This document shows, piece after piece, positions 6,608 to 15,077 of a stretch of 64,000 nt of DNA. Under the pieces are notes generated by a model that saw only the letters and a list, made by a program, of their open reading frames with translations, was not told the origin of the DNA and ran no database searches. Source of the DNA: Gammaproteobacteria bacterium. Lineage in GTDB: Bacteria > Pseudomonadota > Gammaproteobacteria > JASBUN01. Numbering within the stretch: position 1 is the stretch's first letter; each line of letters starts with the position of its first letter. The position numbers were made by a program, and so were the translations under genes. The stretch covers positions 151,926 to 215,925 of the forward strand of contig JASBUN010000036.1 in NCBI GenBank assembly GCA_030147845.1, read 5' to 3'.

Positions 6608-8433
6608 TGTCTGACACGCTGAAACTCGCATTGACCATTACCGCCGTTGATATGTTCAGCGGCGTGATGCGTCGGTTGCGTGATCGGGTCAAGGGTACCG
6701 GCAAGGAAGCACAGCGGGTGCGCAAAGACTTCGACGACATGGAGCGCTCCATCAACCGGGGTGTGAAGGCCCTGGCCGTCGCCGGTTATGTGGCTGCCAA
6801 GCTGCGCCCGGGTGTCCGCGCAGCCTCTGACCTGCAGGCCGAGATGCTTGGCGCAAAGGCGGAGATGAGCGGTGCGGGCACCAATGCTGCGGTGTTGGCC
6901 AAACAACTCGTGGCGGTGCGCGATACGGCCTTCCAGGTACAGGCATGGACGCCCTTCGACATGACGCAGATCGTGGCGATGGAAAAGGAACTGATTAAAG
7001 CCGGCGCACGCGTTCAGGATATCGTGGGGAAAAGCGGTGCGGCGGCAGCCACCGCTGCGCTGGCCACCTATGAGAAGCTCGACCCGACTCAGATCGGCAA
7101 CGCGCTGGTCGGTATTGGTACACCGTTTAAAGTGCAAGCCTCGGGCTACATGAAATTGGCCGATGATATCTCGCGGGCGGCGTCGGCCTCGACCGTGGGT
7201 GCGGCCGACATCGCCGAGTCAGCCAAGTATGCGGCTGGACCGCTGGCGGCGCTGCGCAAGACACCGAAGGAAATGCTCGCCCTGGTGGCCGTGATGGCGC
7301 AGGTCGGTGTCACGGGCAGCATGGCCGGCACCAGCCTGCGGCGATTTTTCATGATGGCTGCGCGGCATAAGGTCTTCCGTCAAGCGAACGGCGATTTGAA
7401 GTCTACCGTCGAAATCATCGACATTCTGCACCAGAAGCTCGATGGCAAGGGGGCGGCCGAGCAAAGCGCCATCCTCAACAAGGTCTTCGGACCGGAAGGC
7501 GCACCGGTCGCGCTCGCCCTGTTAAACAAAGGCAAGGGCTCATTCAGCGACATCATCCAGCAGATGGATCAGGCCGCACCCTTGGCCAAAAAGCTCGGCA
7601 TCCAAATGGAAGGTTTTGGCAAGCAGATGGAAAGCTTGAGCGGTACGTCGAAATCGACCATCGCCACGCTGTTCCAACCGGCGTTAAACCCGCTGACAAA
7701 GCTCGTTAAAAAGACCAATGAATGGGTAGCCGCGTTGGGTACAGCGGCCCAGCATCAGTCTGCGATTGGCAAGACCGTGACCTATGGCGGCGGCGCTCTC
7801 GTCGGCGCGGGTCTGCTCTATGGAGGCTACAAGCTATTGCGTGGTGGGCTGTCCGGCATGCGCGTGCTCAAGGGGCTGAAAGGTCTCGGCGGCGGCGTGG
7901 CGGCCGGCAAGGCGCTGGAGGCCACGGCCGGTGTTACGCCGGTGTATGTGGTGAACATGCCCGCTGGCGGCATCGCAGGCGGTATCGGAGACGCACTCGG
8001 CAGCGGTGGAAAGCGAGCAAGCGTGCTCAGCCGCATGGGTGGGCTAATCAAACGCGGTGGCAGCGGGTTGGCGGCGCTTGGTGGCGGAGGGGCTGGAGGC
8101 GCGGCGCTCGCAGGTGGCGCCGTAGTGGCCTCCGGTGCTGCCGGGTACGGAGCGGGCACCGTCATCTATAACAAAGCGATATCAGGCACCAAGTTGGGCG
8201 ATGCCATCGGCAGCGGCATCGCCCACGTATTGGCGTGGTTTGGTAATAAGGATGCGCGCCAAGCCATTGCCGACACCGCAGCCGGCGAACGACATGCGCG
8301 TGATCTCAAGGGCACCATCAAGCTGGAAGTAGAAAGCAAGAATGCGACGGTAAAGGTGCATCGCATGCAGACCGATCATCCCGGCGTCAACCTACAGACC
8401 GATACCGGCCTGGCCACCGCAGGGGGATGGTGA
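6607..8433 (+). CDS. tail tape measure protein
   Basis: A 608-residue tape measure protein that sets tail length and is ejected on infection. The N-terminal half is helical with coiled-coil character and contains the TP901-type core pattern (RKTPKEMLALVAVMAQVG, then GTSLRRFFMMAARHKV). The middle and C-terminal parts have Gly/Ala-rich hydrophobic segments (GGGALVGAGLLYGGYK, later GGAGGAALAGGAVVASG) that could insert into the host membrane. The ATG shares one base with the stop of the frameshifted chaperone. At about 600 residues it is short, predicting a modest tail length. The next gene on its 3' side runs in the opposite direction, two bases away. Confidence 0.9.
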   Translation: MSDTLKLALTITAVDMFSGVMRRLRDRVKGTGKEAQRVRKDFDDMERSINRGVKALAVAGYVAAKLRPGVRAASDLQAEMLGAKAEMSGAGTNAAVLAKQLVAVRDTAFQVQAWTPFDMTQIVAMEKELIKAGARVQDIVGKSGAAAATAALATYEKLDPTQIGNALVGIGTPFKVQASGYMKLADDISRAASASTVGAADIAESAKYAAGPLAALRKTPKEMLALVAVMAQVGVTGSMAGTSLRRFFMMAARHKVFRQANGDLKSTVEIIDILHQKLDGKGAAEQSAILNKVFGPEGAPVALALLNKGKGSFSDIIQQMDQAAPLAKKLGIQMEGFGKQMESLSGTSKSTIATLFQPALNPLTKLVKKTNEWVAALGTAAQHQSAIGKTVTYGGGALVGAGLLYGGYKLLRGGLSGMRVLKGLKGLGGGVAAGKALEATAGVTPVYVVNMPAGGIAGGIGDALGSGGKRASVLSRMGGLIKRGGSGLAALGGGGAGGAALAGGAVVASGAAGYGAGTVIYNKAISGTKLGDAIGSGIAHVLAWFGNKDARQAIADTAAGERHARDLKGTIKLEVESKNATVKVHRMQTDHPGVNLQTDTGLATAGGW

Positions 8434-8435
8434 TG

Positions 8436-8801
8436 TCAATTGCAAGCGATGGCGATATAACCGGTCTTGGCGCGATAGCACGTGGTGGTCTTGCCGGGAA
8501 AGGCCAGGGAACTCCAATGAAAGACGTTGCCATATTCGACGATATGCAGCGCCAGCTTCGAGTATTCATACATCGCGCGGCGACGTGGCTCTATGGGCAG
8601 CTGACGCACGTCGATCTGCCACGTCAGGTAAAACTCCCCGTTTTTGTATGCGCAGGTAAAGCGTGCGATAGCCGGGTCGATGTGCATGCACTCATACAGC
8701 GGTACCACCGTGGTGGGTGGCGGAAAGTGAGTGGTCTCGGCAGCATTGGCCATGCTGAGTGGCGTCATCAAGAATACGGCAATCATCGCAATAATACGCA
8801 T
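8436..8801 (-). CDS. exported cysteine-containing small protein, probable moron
   Basis: A gene on the - strand inside the + strand tail operon, convergent with the tape measure (2-base gap) and divergent from gpN. The 121-residue product starts MRIIAMIAVFLMTPLSMANA, a clear Sec signal peptide, and the mature part has four Cys (two likely disulfides), an aromatic-rich middle (GEFYLTWQIDV) and no known motif. GGGGGG lies about 8 bases before the ATG at 8801; a GTG at 8804 is also possible. Codon choice looks like its neighbours. Position and export suggest expression from the lysogen, for example in envelope or superinfection-exclusion functions. A weaker + strand frame covers the same bases and is rejected. 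Confidence 0.7.
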   Translation of the reverse strand: MRIIAMIAVFLMTPLSMANAAETTHFPPPTTVVPLYECMHIDPAIARFTCAYKNGEFYLTWQIDVRQLPIEPRRRAMYEYSKLALHIVEYGNVFHWSSLAFPGKTTTCYRAKTGYIAIACN

Positions 8802-8833
8802 CACATCCCCCCATGTCGTGCGGAGAGTTTACC

Positions 8834-10045
8834 ATGAGCTGGCGCGACACGCTTCGCGCACAGTCGGTCTCCGGTCAACCGATGGTCGGCAGCTACGGCG
8901 GTGTGCGCTTCATCTGCCCGAGCCATAGCCTGACGGTGGGCCGGCGCACACAGGTGCATGAGTTACCGTTGCGCAATACCCCCATCGTCGATGATCTGGG
9001 TCGCAAGGCGCGGCAGTTCGAGGTCGAGGTGTTCGTCGATGGCACGCTGGACAGTCAGGGCGATTACATGCAGGCCCGCGATGCGCTGATCACGGCGCTC
9101 GAAAAGCCGGGGCCCGCCACGATGGTTCATCCCTGGTACGGCACACTGAGAGTGTCGCTGGCCAGTCCGGCACGCGTGCGCGAGGAGAGTCGGCAAGGGG
9201 GACGTGCGACATTCACGCTGAGCGTGATCGAGAACATCGACCTGCGCCTGGCGCCGGCGCGCAGCGCCTTCACGCCCTCGCTGACGCGTCAGGCCGCCGA
9301 TGCCAGCGATACCGCATCGACCACTGATTTCGCCAATCGCTGGGATGTAACCGGTCTACCTGATTTTCACCTCGCCGCGCTGAACCGGGAGATCGACAAC
9401 ACGCTGGCCGGTATCGAGCGCACTGTCAGCGGCACCACATCGAGCGTCGCGGCCGAGATCCGCAGTCCCTACAACATGGGCGCGGCCATCATCGGCGCAG
9501 TACACCGCATGGCCGATATCGTCACCGAGCCGCTGCGTGCGCTGCGCCTGTATCAGGCCTTGTGGGCCAGCGGCAATGATGCGCCTGCCATCCCGACCAC
9601 CACCGCTACACGCAGACAGGAAGCGCGCAGCGCAGCAGCACTGCATGCCATCGTGCAGCGTGCGACGGTCACCGCCGCGGCGCGTCAGTCGGCCCAGGTG
9701 GTCTATGCCGACCAAGCTCAGGCACTGGCGATACAAACGGACCTGGTCGATGCGCTCGACACGCAGATGCTGGCGACCGACCCGGTCACCGCCGCGCCCA
9801 TCGATGATGGCGTATACCAGGCGCTGACCACGCTACGCGCGGCCGTCGCCGAGGACTTGCGTACCCGCGGGGCCCGATTGCCTGAATTGGCGGGCTATAC
9901 CCCGCGCGCCACAATGCCTGCATTAGTCATTGCGCATCGGCTCTATGGTGACGCCGCGCGGGCCGACGAGATCGTGACGCGCAACCACGTGTCGCATCCC
10001 GGATTTGTAACGGGTGGTGAAGCGTTGGAGGTGTTGAGTGTCTGA
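8834..10045 (+). CDS. Mu gpN-like DNA circulation/tail protein
   Basis: A 403-residue protein of the Mu gpN family, whose N-terminal domain is called the DNA circularisation domain. In the virion it is a baseplate/tail-tip hub component. The N-terminal part (SWRDTLRAQSVSGQPMVGSYGG, split around the first 30 residues) with VGRRTQVHELP is typical. The frame opens at 8813, but GGAGAG lies 8 bases before the ATG at 8834. The downstream gpP-like gene begins inside this gene's last codons (10,038). Central and C-terminal regions are Ala-rich and helical. Tape measure, gpN and gpP follow Mu order, apart from the inverted gene between the first two. Confidence 0.85.
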   Translation: MSWRDTLRAQSVSGQPMVGSYGGVRFICPSHSLTVGRRTQVHELPLRNTPIVDDLGRKARQFEVEVFVDGTLDSQGDYMQARDALITALEKPGPATMVHPWYGTLRVSLASPARVREESRQGGRATFTLSVIENIDLRLAPARSAFTPSLTRQAADASDTASTTDFANRWDVTGLPDFHLAALNREIDNTLAGIERTVSGTTSSVAAEIRSPYNMGAAIIGAVHRMADIVTEPLRALRLYQALWASGNDAPAIPTTTATRRQEARSAAALHAIVQRATVTAAARQSAQVVYADQAQALAIQTDLVDALDTQMLATDPVTAAPIDDGVYQALTTLRAAVAEDLRTRGARLPELAGYTPRATMPALVIAHRLYGDAARADEIVTRNHVSHPGFVTGGEALEVLSV

Positions 10046-11093
10046 CGATGTCCGCCTCATCATCGATGGGCAGTCCTACGCCGGCTGGAACTCGGTGTCG
10101 ATCCGCACCTCGCTCGATGAAGTGATCAGCAGCTTCGAACTGGGCATCGTCGATGCCTGGAACGGTAGCGGGTTGCCTCGGGTACGCAATGGCGCGCCGT
10201 GCCAGGTGTGGCTCGATGACACGGTGCTCGTCACCGGTTACCTTGACCGCATTCAGCGTCGGTACGACGACGCCCAGCGTGCGATCAGTGTCTCCGGGCG
10301 CGCCAAGGCGGCGGATTTGCAGGATTGCAGTTATCCGCTGTCCACGCTGCCGGCGTCGTGGAAATCGCAGACGGTCCTTCACATCGCCAATGCCTTGGCC
10401 AAACCGTTCGGCATTGCGGTGACGGACAGCTCGGGACTGGCATCCCATGTGGTCGAGATCGCCAAGGTGCAAAACGGCGATACGCCGCTGGATATCCTGG
10501 CGGCCTATATGCGCGTGATCGGCGCTCGGCTGGTGAGTCTACCCGACGGCAACCTGGACATCGTGACGGCGAGCACGGACCGCCTCGGCACAGGGCTGAG
10601 GCTAGGCGACAACATTTTGCGTGCTGAGGACACCGACGATCTGCGTGACCGGTTCAGCGATTATAGGGTCGTATCGCAGACGAAGGGGAGCGATAAAATT
10701 TTTGCGGATGCCACAGCGTCCGTGGTCGGCAAGAGTCACGACCCGGTCATGGCGGCGGTGCGTTATCGCCCAACCATTATTAACTCCGAAGTCTCAATGG
10801 CCTCCATTGCCGCCGCTACCCGCCGGGCTGACGTCGCGCGGAATAATGCCGCCGGACGCTCACACATGACCACCTATGATGTACACGGTTGGCGTCATGC
10901 TGATGGGCGCTGGGCGTTCAACCATCAAGTGCATGTCACGGATGCTGAGTGCGGCTGGGAAGATTGGCTAATCATCGGTACGGTGGAACTCGTGCTCGAT
11001 GACAAGGGGCGACGCAGCCGCATCACGGTAATGCCTGCCACGGCGTATGACGCGGTACCGATACCGGCGAAACAGACTGGGGATGTGTTCTGA
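10038..11093 (+). CDS. baseplate hub protein (Mu gpP/gp44-like)
   Basis: A 351-residue hub protein of the Mu gp44 (P) family, structural analogue of T4 gp27. It forms the trimeric ring from which the spike extends. Family-like features are the N-terminal LIIDGQSYAGWNSVSIRTSL, the block RNGAPCQVWLDDTVLVTGYLD split over residues 45-65, and a late DKGRRSRITVMPATAYD. It starts with GTG at 10,038, preceded by GGAGG, overlapping gpN by eight bases. Its last base is the first base of the spike gene. Intact and of expected length. Confidence 0.88.
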   Translation: MSDDVRLIIDGQSYAGWNSVSIRTSLDEVISSFELGIVDAWNGSGLPRVRNGAPCQVWLDDTVLVTGYLDRIQRRYDDAQRAISVSGRAKAADLQDCSYPLSTLPASWKSQTVLHIANALAKPFGIAVTDSSGLASHVVEIAKVQNGDTPLDILAAYMRVIGARLVSLPDGNLDIVTASTDRLGTGLRLGDNILRAEDTDDLRDRFSDYRVVSQTKGSDKIFADATASVVGKSHDPVMAAVRYRPTIINSEVSMASIAAATRRADVARNNAAGRSHMTTYDVHGWRHADGRWAFNHQVHVTDAECGWEDWLIIGTVELVLDDKGRRSRITVMPATAYDAVPIPAKQTGDVF

Positions 11094-11698
11094 TGGATGC
11101 ACGTACCTGGCAACGCCTGACTGACCCGCTGCGTCGCCGTATTGCGAGCTTGCTCACGCGCGGTGTTACCACCTCGGTGGATGCTGCACCGATGATGCAA
11201 GCGGTACAGGCCACCACCATTGACGAAGTGCCGCTGGATAACATGGAGCACTTCGAAGGTTATGGGTTGACGAGTCATCCTCATCCCGGATCGGAACCGT
11301 TGATCATGCAGGTCGAAGGCAAGCGCGGTCATGAAGTCGTGATCACCGTCGCCGATCGCCGCTATCGCCTGAAAAATCTGGCGGCCGGTGAGGTCGCGTT
11401 ATACGACGACCTCGGCAACGTCGTGCACTTCCAGCGCACCCAACTCCTGGTCAACGCCGTGCAACACCTTGAGGTCGCCGCACCGACGGCGACCATCACC
11501 GCGACCACGACCCACATTGGGGACGTGACCATACAAGGCAACCTGGTCGTGAGCGGAAATATTACCGCGGACGGCGAAATTACCGATCTGGCGGCGAGCG
11601 GCGGCACCACGCTGAGCCATGTGCGCACCGTCTACGACGGCCACACCCATCCAGGCGATTCCGGTGGCACAACCGGCGCGCCGAATCAGGCGATGTAA
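11093..11698 (+). CDS. baseplate spike (Mu gp45/gpV-like) with HxH tip
   Basis: A 201-residue membrane-piercing spike. The N-terminal OB-fold region contains GLTSHPHPGSEPLIMQVEG, and the C-terminus is a beta-helix with repeating strands (THIGDVTIQGNLVVSGNI). Near residue 183 is the apex sequence DGHTHPGDSG, whose HxH pair in Mu gp45 and P2 gpV binds an iron ion at the needle point. That motif is visible here. It should trimerise under the gp44-like hub. Translation is probably coupled, because ATG at 11,093 overlaps the hub stop. Confidence 0.9.
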   Translation: MDARTWQRLTDPLRRRIASLLTRGVTTSVDAAPMMQAVQATTIDEVPLDNMEHFEGYGLTSHPHPGSEPLIMQVEGKRGHEVVITVADRRYRLKNLAAGEVALYDDLGNVVHFQRTQLLVNAVQHLEVAAPTATITATTTHIGDVTIQGNLVVSGNITADGEITDLAASGGTTLSHVRTVYDGHTHPGDSGGTTGAPNQAM

Positions 11699-11700
11699 GC

Positions 11701-12162
11701 ATGGATATCGCCCTCACACAGGACAATGCCGGCGCCTTCGCTTTATCGCTCAACACCCAGGGCACCGATCTGGCCACGGATGACGGCCTAACCACGGCGA
11801 TGATCCTCAGCGTATTCACTGACCGGCGTGCACATACCGATGACCGCCTGCCCGGTGGGGCATCTGACGATCGCCGGGGGAGTTGGCATGACAATGTGCT
11901 GCCGGTGGCCGGCGACCAGGAGGGCTCGCGCCTGTGGTTGTTGGCACGCGAGAAGCGCACCACCGATGTGCTGGACCGTGCACGCGCGTATGTCGAGGAG
12001 GCGCTGGTCTGGCTGATCGAAGACGGCATCGCCGATCGCGTGGTGGCCAGTGCAGATTGGCACCCGCAGCGAACCGACTGGTTGGTGTTGCGCGTGAGCA
12101 TCGACCGCGCTACCGGCGGCCGGTACGAATCGACCTTTAACGCGACATTACAGGCACGTTAA
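11701..12162 (+). CDS. baseplate wedge protein (Mu gp46-like)
   Basis: A 153-residue protein of the phage GP46 family, a relative of T4 gp25 in the baseplate wedge. Features include the early DIALTQDNAGAFALSL, a mid-region Arg/Asp-rich block (RLPGGASDDRRGSWHD) and the helix VLDRARAYVEEALVWLIEDG. It lies 2 bases after the spike gene and its last base is the first base of the gp47-like gene. Gene order spike, gp46, gp47, gp48 is diagnostic for Mu-like baseplates. Intact. Confidence 0.87.
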   Translation: MDIALTQDNAGAFALSLNTQGTDLATDDGLTTAMILSVFTDRRAHTDDRLPGGASDDRRGSWHDNVLPVAGDQEGSRLWLLAREKRTTDVLDRARAYVEEALVWLIEDGIADRVVASADWHPQRTDWLVLRVSIDRATGGRYESTFNATLQAR

Positions 12163-13235
12163 TGCCCTATCCACGCCCGACACTCACCCAACTCATCGAC
12201 CGCATCCAAACGGACATCGAGACCCGTCTGCCGGGCACTGACGCTCGTTTGCGGCGCGCACTGCTTGCCACGCTGGCCCGTGCCGAAGCCGGCGCCGTGC
12301 ATGGCCTATACGGTTATGTGGACTGGGTGTCGCGCCAAATCGTACCTGACACCGCGGACGATGCTCAGTTAGACCGACATGCTGACTGGTGGGGCGTGCC
12401 GCGCTTGGCCGCTACACCGGCCACCGGTTCGGTGACGTTTGCGGGCACGGATGGCAATACAATCCCGGCTGGCGCTACGTTGCAGCGCTCGGACGGCGTG
12501 CAGTACACCACCGACGCCGCCGTGACGATTGCCGCGACCACGGCAACCGCAAATGTGACTGCAACCATAGGCGGGCAGACCACCAATGCCACCGCCGGGC
12601 AGTCGCTCACACTGGTGTCTCCGGTCGCGGGGGTGCAGAGCGCTGCGACGGTCACCACAGCCGGCCTGAGTGGCGGCACTGACATCGAGACCGACGCCGC
12701 TCTGCGCACGCGCTTGCATCAGCGCGTACAGCAGCGTCCACAGGGTGGCGCGCTGGCCGATTACAGCACCTGGGCGTCAGAGGTGGCTGGCGTCACGCGC
12801 GTCTGGGTATTACCCGCGTGGAACGGCCTCGGCACCGTGGGCGTCGCGTTTGTGCGGGACAACGATGCAAGCATTATCCCCGACGCGGCCGAGGTGCAAA
12901 CGGTGCAGGACTATATTGACGCGCGCCGGCCCGTCACCGCTGCACTGAGCGTGTTTGCGCCCACCGCCGCGCCGCAGGCGATGACCATCAAACTCACACC
13001 GAACACCGCTACCGTACAGACCGCGGTCGAAGCCGAACTCACCGACCTGTTCCGCCGCGAGTCGGCCGTCGAAGATGGCAGCGGTAGTGGCAAGGTATTG
13101 CTTAGTCACATCGAAGAAGCCATCAGTATTGCGGCCGGCGAGACCGACCATGTACTCGTCACGCCCGTGGCCGATATCGCACCCGCCACGGGCGAAATCG
13201 CTACCCTCGGCGTACTCACCTGGCAGGCGCTCTGA
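12162..13235 (+). CDS. baseplate J-like protein (Mu gp47)
   Basis: A 357-residue baseplate J / gp47 family protein, analogue of T4 gp6, forming the ring that carries wedge proteins. Features include an N-terminal YPRPTLTQLIDRIQTDIE, an Ile/Val/Thr beta-rich middle, and the family block GGALADYSTWASEVAGV leading into RVWVLPAWNGLGTVGV. The final domain has LLSHIEEAISIAAGETD. It overlaps its neighbours by one base at both ends, consistent with coupled translation at equal stoichiometry. Intact and of typical length. Confidence 0.92.
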   Translation: MPYPRPTLTQLIDRIQTDIETRLPGTDARLRRALLATLARAEAGAVHGLYGYVDWVSRQIVPDTADDAQLDRHADWWGVPRLAATPATGSVTFAGTDGNTIPAGATLQRSDGVQYTTDAAVTIAATTATANVTATIGGQTTNATAGQSLTLVSPVAGVQSAATVTTAGLSGGTDIETDAALRTRLHQRVQQRPQGGALADYSTWASEVAGVTRVWVLPAWNGLGTVGVAFVRDNDASIIPDAAEVQTVQDYIDARRPVTAALSVFAPTAAPQAMTIKLTPNTATVQTAVEAELTDLFRRESAVEDGSGSGKVLLSHIEEAISIAAGETDHVLVTPVADIAPATGEIATLGVLTWQAL

Positions 13236-13822
13236 TGCACGATGTGACCGACTACACAGCGCAGATGAACGCTCTGCTACCCGTCGGAAAATTGTGGGGC
13301 AGCCTGCGTGAAGATCCCATCATGCAGAATCTGCTCGCAGCGCTCGCGACCGAGTTTGCGCGCGTCGATGTCGGCGCTGAGCGCTTGCTGAATGAGTTCG
13401 ATGCGCGCACGACGTTCGACCTGCTGCCCGAGTGGGAAGCCTTTGCGGGACTACCCGATGCTTGCTCCGGCCTCGGTACCACACTGCAGCAGCGTCGCGA
13501 CGCGCTGTTTACCGCTCTCACCTCGGTTGGCGGGCAATCACGGCAGTATTTTATCGACGTCGCTGCGCGGCTCGGATTCGCCGGCGCAACCATTACCGAG
13601 TTCGAGCCGCATACCGTCGATGCCTCCGTCGACGCGCCTATTTATGGCCAGGACTGGCGCTTCGCTTGGCGCGTGACAGCACCAATGCCCGCGATCCAGC
13701 AGATGACGGTTGATGCCGATGTCGACGCCTCACTGGGCGAGCAGGCGCCAACCACGCGGCTGGAGTGCATCATCAATCGATTCAAACCCGCACACACCAT
13801 CGCGCTATTTAGTTACACGTAG
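13235..13822 (+). CDS. Mu gp48-like tail protein, DUF2313 (YmfQ)
   Basis: A 195-residue protein of the DUF2313/YmfQ family, found between the J-like baseplate protein and the fibres in Mu-like phages and likely linking fibres to the baseplate. Signature parts are YTAQMNALLPVGKLWGSL, the RTTFDLLPEWEAFAGLPDAC block near residue 55, and LQQRRDALFTALTSVGGQS, followed by FIDVAARLGF. It ends with ERIINRFKPAHT-like residues (here LECIINRFKPAHTIALF). One-base overlap with gp47, and eight bases before the fibre gene. Confidence 0.88.
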   Translation: MHDVTDYTAQMNALLPVGKLWGSLREDPIMQNLLAALATEFARVDVGAERLLNEFDARTTFDLLPEWEAFAGLPDACSGLGTTLQQRRDALFTALTSVGGQSRQYFIDVAARLGFAGATITEFEPHTVDASVDAPIYGQDWRFAWRVTAPMPAIQQMTVDADVDASLGEQAPTTRLECIINRFKPAHTIALFSYT

Positions 13823-13830
13823 GAGATGTC

Positions 13831-14454
13831 ATGGAACCGAGAAATTATCTAGCCAATGCGGGTGCAACACCGCCCGCCGCACCGCCCGCCCCATCGCAAG
13901 GCTACCCGCAAACGGCGATACCAGGCACTACGCCCGCGACCACGCCTGGACCGTTTTGGTATTACAAGATCGGCGAGGAATTGCGCGCCGTCATCAATGG
14001 CGCCGGCATTGTGCCGAGCGATGCCGATCTCACCCAGCTGCTGACCGCGCTGGAAGCGCTGTACCTGAATCAGTCTGAGGGTGATGCGCGCTACGCTAAG
14101 CTGGCGGGGCTCGCGACGCAGGCGTTTGAGGTCGCTGATGCGGCGACCGCCAACCAGGCCGTCGCCCTCGGGCAGTTCGTCAATTCGTTCGCGGCGCGCG
14201 GGTACGCCAAGCTGCCCGGAGGGCTGATAGTCCAGTGGGGGCAGGATGCCACCGCAAACAACGCTTGGGCTACCGCGACGCTCCCGATTGCGTTTCCCAA
14301 TGCGGGCCTCATCGTGGTCGCTAGCACGACAACAGCAACAACCTCCAATCACGCGAATGCCGCGTTTGCATCAGCGAGCCAGATTTACCTTTCAAATAGC
14401 GCTACCGCTGGCGCTTTCGCCGACATTGTATATTGGATCGCCATAGGACATTGA
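13831..14454 (+). CDS. short tail fibre, gp53-like C-terminus
   Basis: A 207-residue fibre-type protein. The first 45 residues are Pro/Ala/Thr-rich. A helical part follows (IGEELRAVINGAGIVPSDAD, then LLTALEALYLNQSEGDARYAKL), and the C-terminal domain starts LPGGLIVQWGQ, a sequence typical of the gp53-like receptor-binding/trimer domain, ending YWIAIGH. It is much shorter than the Mu fibre (gpS), so it may be a tip or a minimal fibre, with the repeat protein downstream serving as a second adhesin. Ribosome site AGGAG precedes the ATG at 13,831. Confidence 0.78.
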   Translation: MEPRNYLANAGATPPAAPPAPSQGYPQTAIPGTTPATTPGPFWYYKIGEELRAVINGAGIVPSDADLTQLLTALEALYLNQSEGDARYAKLAGLATQAFEVADAATANQAVALGQFVNSFAARGYAKLPGGLIVQWGQDATANNAWATATLPIAFPNAGLIVVASTTTATTSNHANAAFASASQIYLSNSATAGAFADIVYWIAIGH

Positions 14455-14456
14455 TC

Positions 14457-15077
14457 ATGAGATACGCCCAAATCGATAGTACCAATATGAGTTACCAGCA
14501 AGTCGCTGGCTGGTTCGATTCGACAGAGTTTGATTACCCGGCGGTCGACTTCACCTTGGCCGACTATGTGTTGATGACCGATGCGCAGTGGGCAGCCCGA
14601 CACGATACGCCGTATTACGACCCAGCAGCCAAGACCTTTGGCGCACCACCGCCGCCTGCCCCCGTACCACTATCAACGCTGCAGGCCCAAGCCGTAGCGG
14701 CCATCAACCAGTCCGCTGGGCAAGCGCGCGCCCGATACATTACGGTTGAGCCGGGGCAGGAGTCCACCTATCGGATCAAGGCAGACGAGGCCGACGCGTA
14801 TGTGGCCGCTAGCCGCCCCGCGGACACCACACCCTATCCGGTATTGTCCGCAGAGGCTGCCGCCCGATCGATGACGGTCTCGGCGCTGGCCGATGAGGTA
14901 CGCACCACGCGTGACGCCTGGGTGCAGGTCGCGGCTCAGGTAGAGGCCGAGCGAATGAGAGGTAAAACCAACGTGGCGGCTTGCTCCGCCGTCGATCCCG
15001 CTGCTCCGACAGCCGCCGAGACTCAAGCTGTCACGGATGCACAGGCTGCGGCCGAGACTGCGCTCGCTGCGATATGA
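14457..15077 (+). CDS. fibre-associated protein, likely fibre assembly factor
   Basis: A 206-residue protein directly after the fibre gene, where tail-fibre assembly chaperones normally lie. The first 65 residues (MRYAQIDSTNMSYQQVAGWF and the ADYVLMTDAQWAARHDTPYY block) resemble the N-terminus of such assembly proteins. The rest is Ala-rich and helical with coiled-coil character, ending in AAETALAAI. The frame opens at 14,433, but ATG at 14,457 just after the fibre stop is the sensible start. Its stop overlaps the ATG of the next gene by ATGA. A search would be needed to confirm family. Confidence 0.6.
   Translation: MRYAQIDSTNMSYQQVAGWFDSTEFDYPAVDFTLADYVLMTDAQWAARHDTPYYDPAAKTFGAPPPPAPVPLSTLQAQAVAAINQSAGQARARYITVEPGQESTYRIKADEADAYVAASRPADTTPYPVLSAEAAARSMTVSALADEVRTTRDAWVQVAAQVEAERMRGKTNVAACSAVDPAAPTAAETQAVTDAQAAAETALAAI

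Noticed and set aside
8427..8837. + strand frame covering the gap between tape measure and gpN
   Set aside because: Its ends overlap the neighbours neatly, but the C-terminal part is His/Arg-rich nonsense-like. The - strand frame has a signal peptide, ribosome site and normal codon choice.
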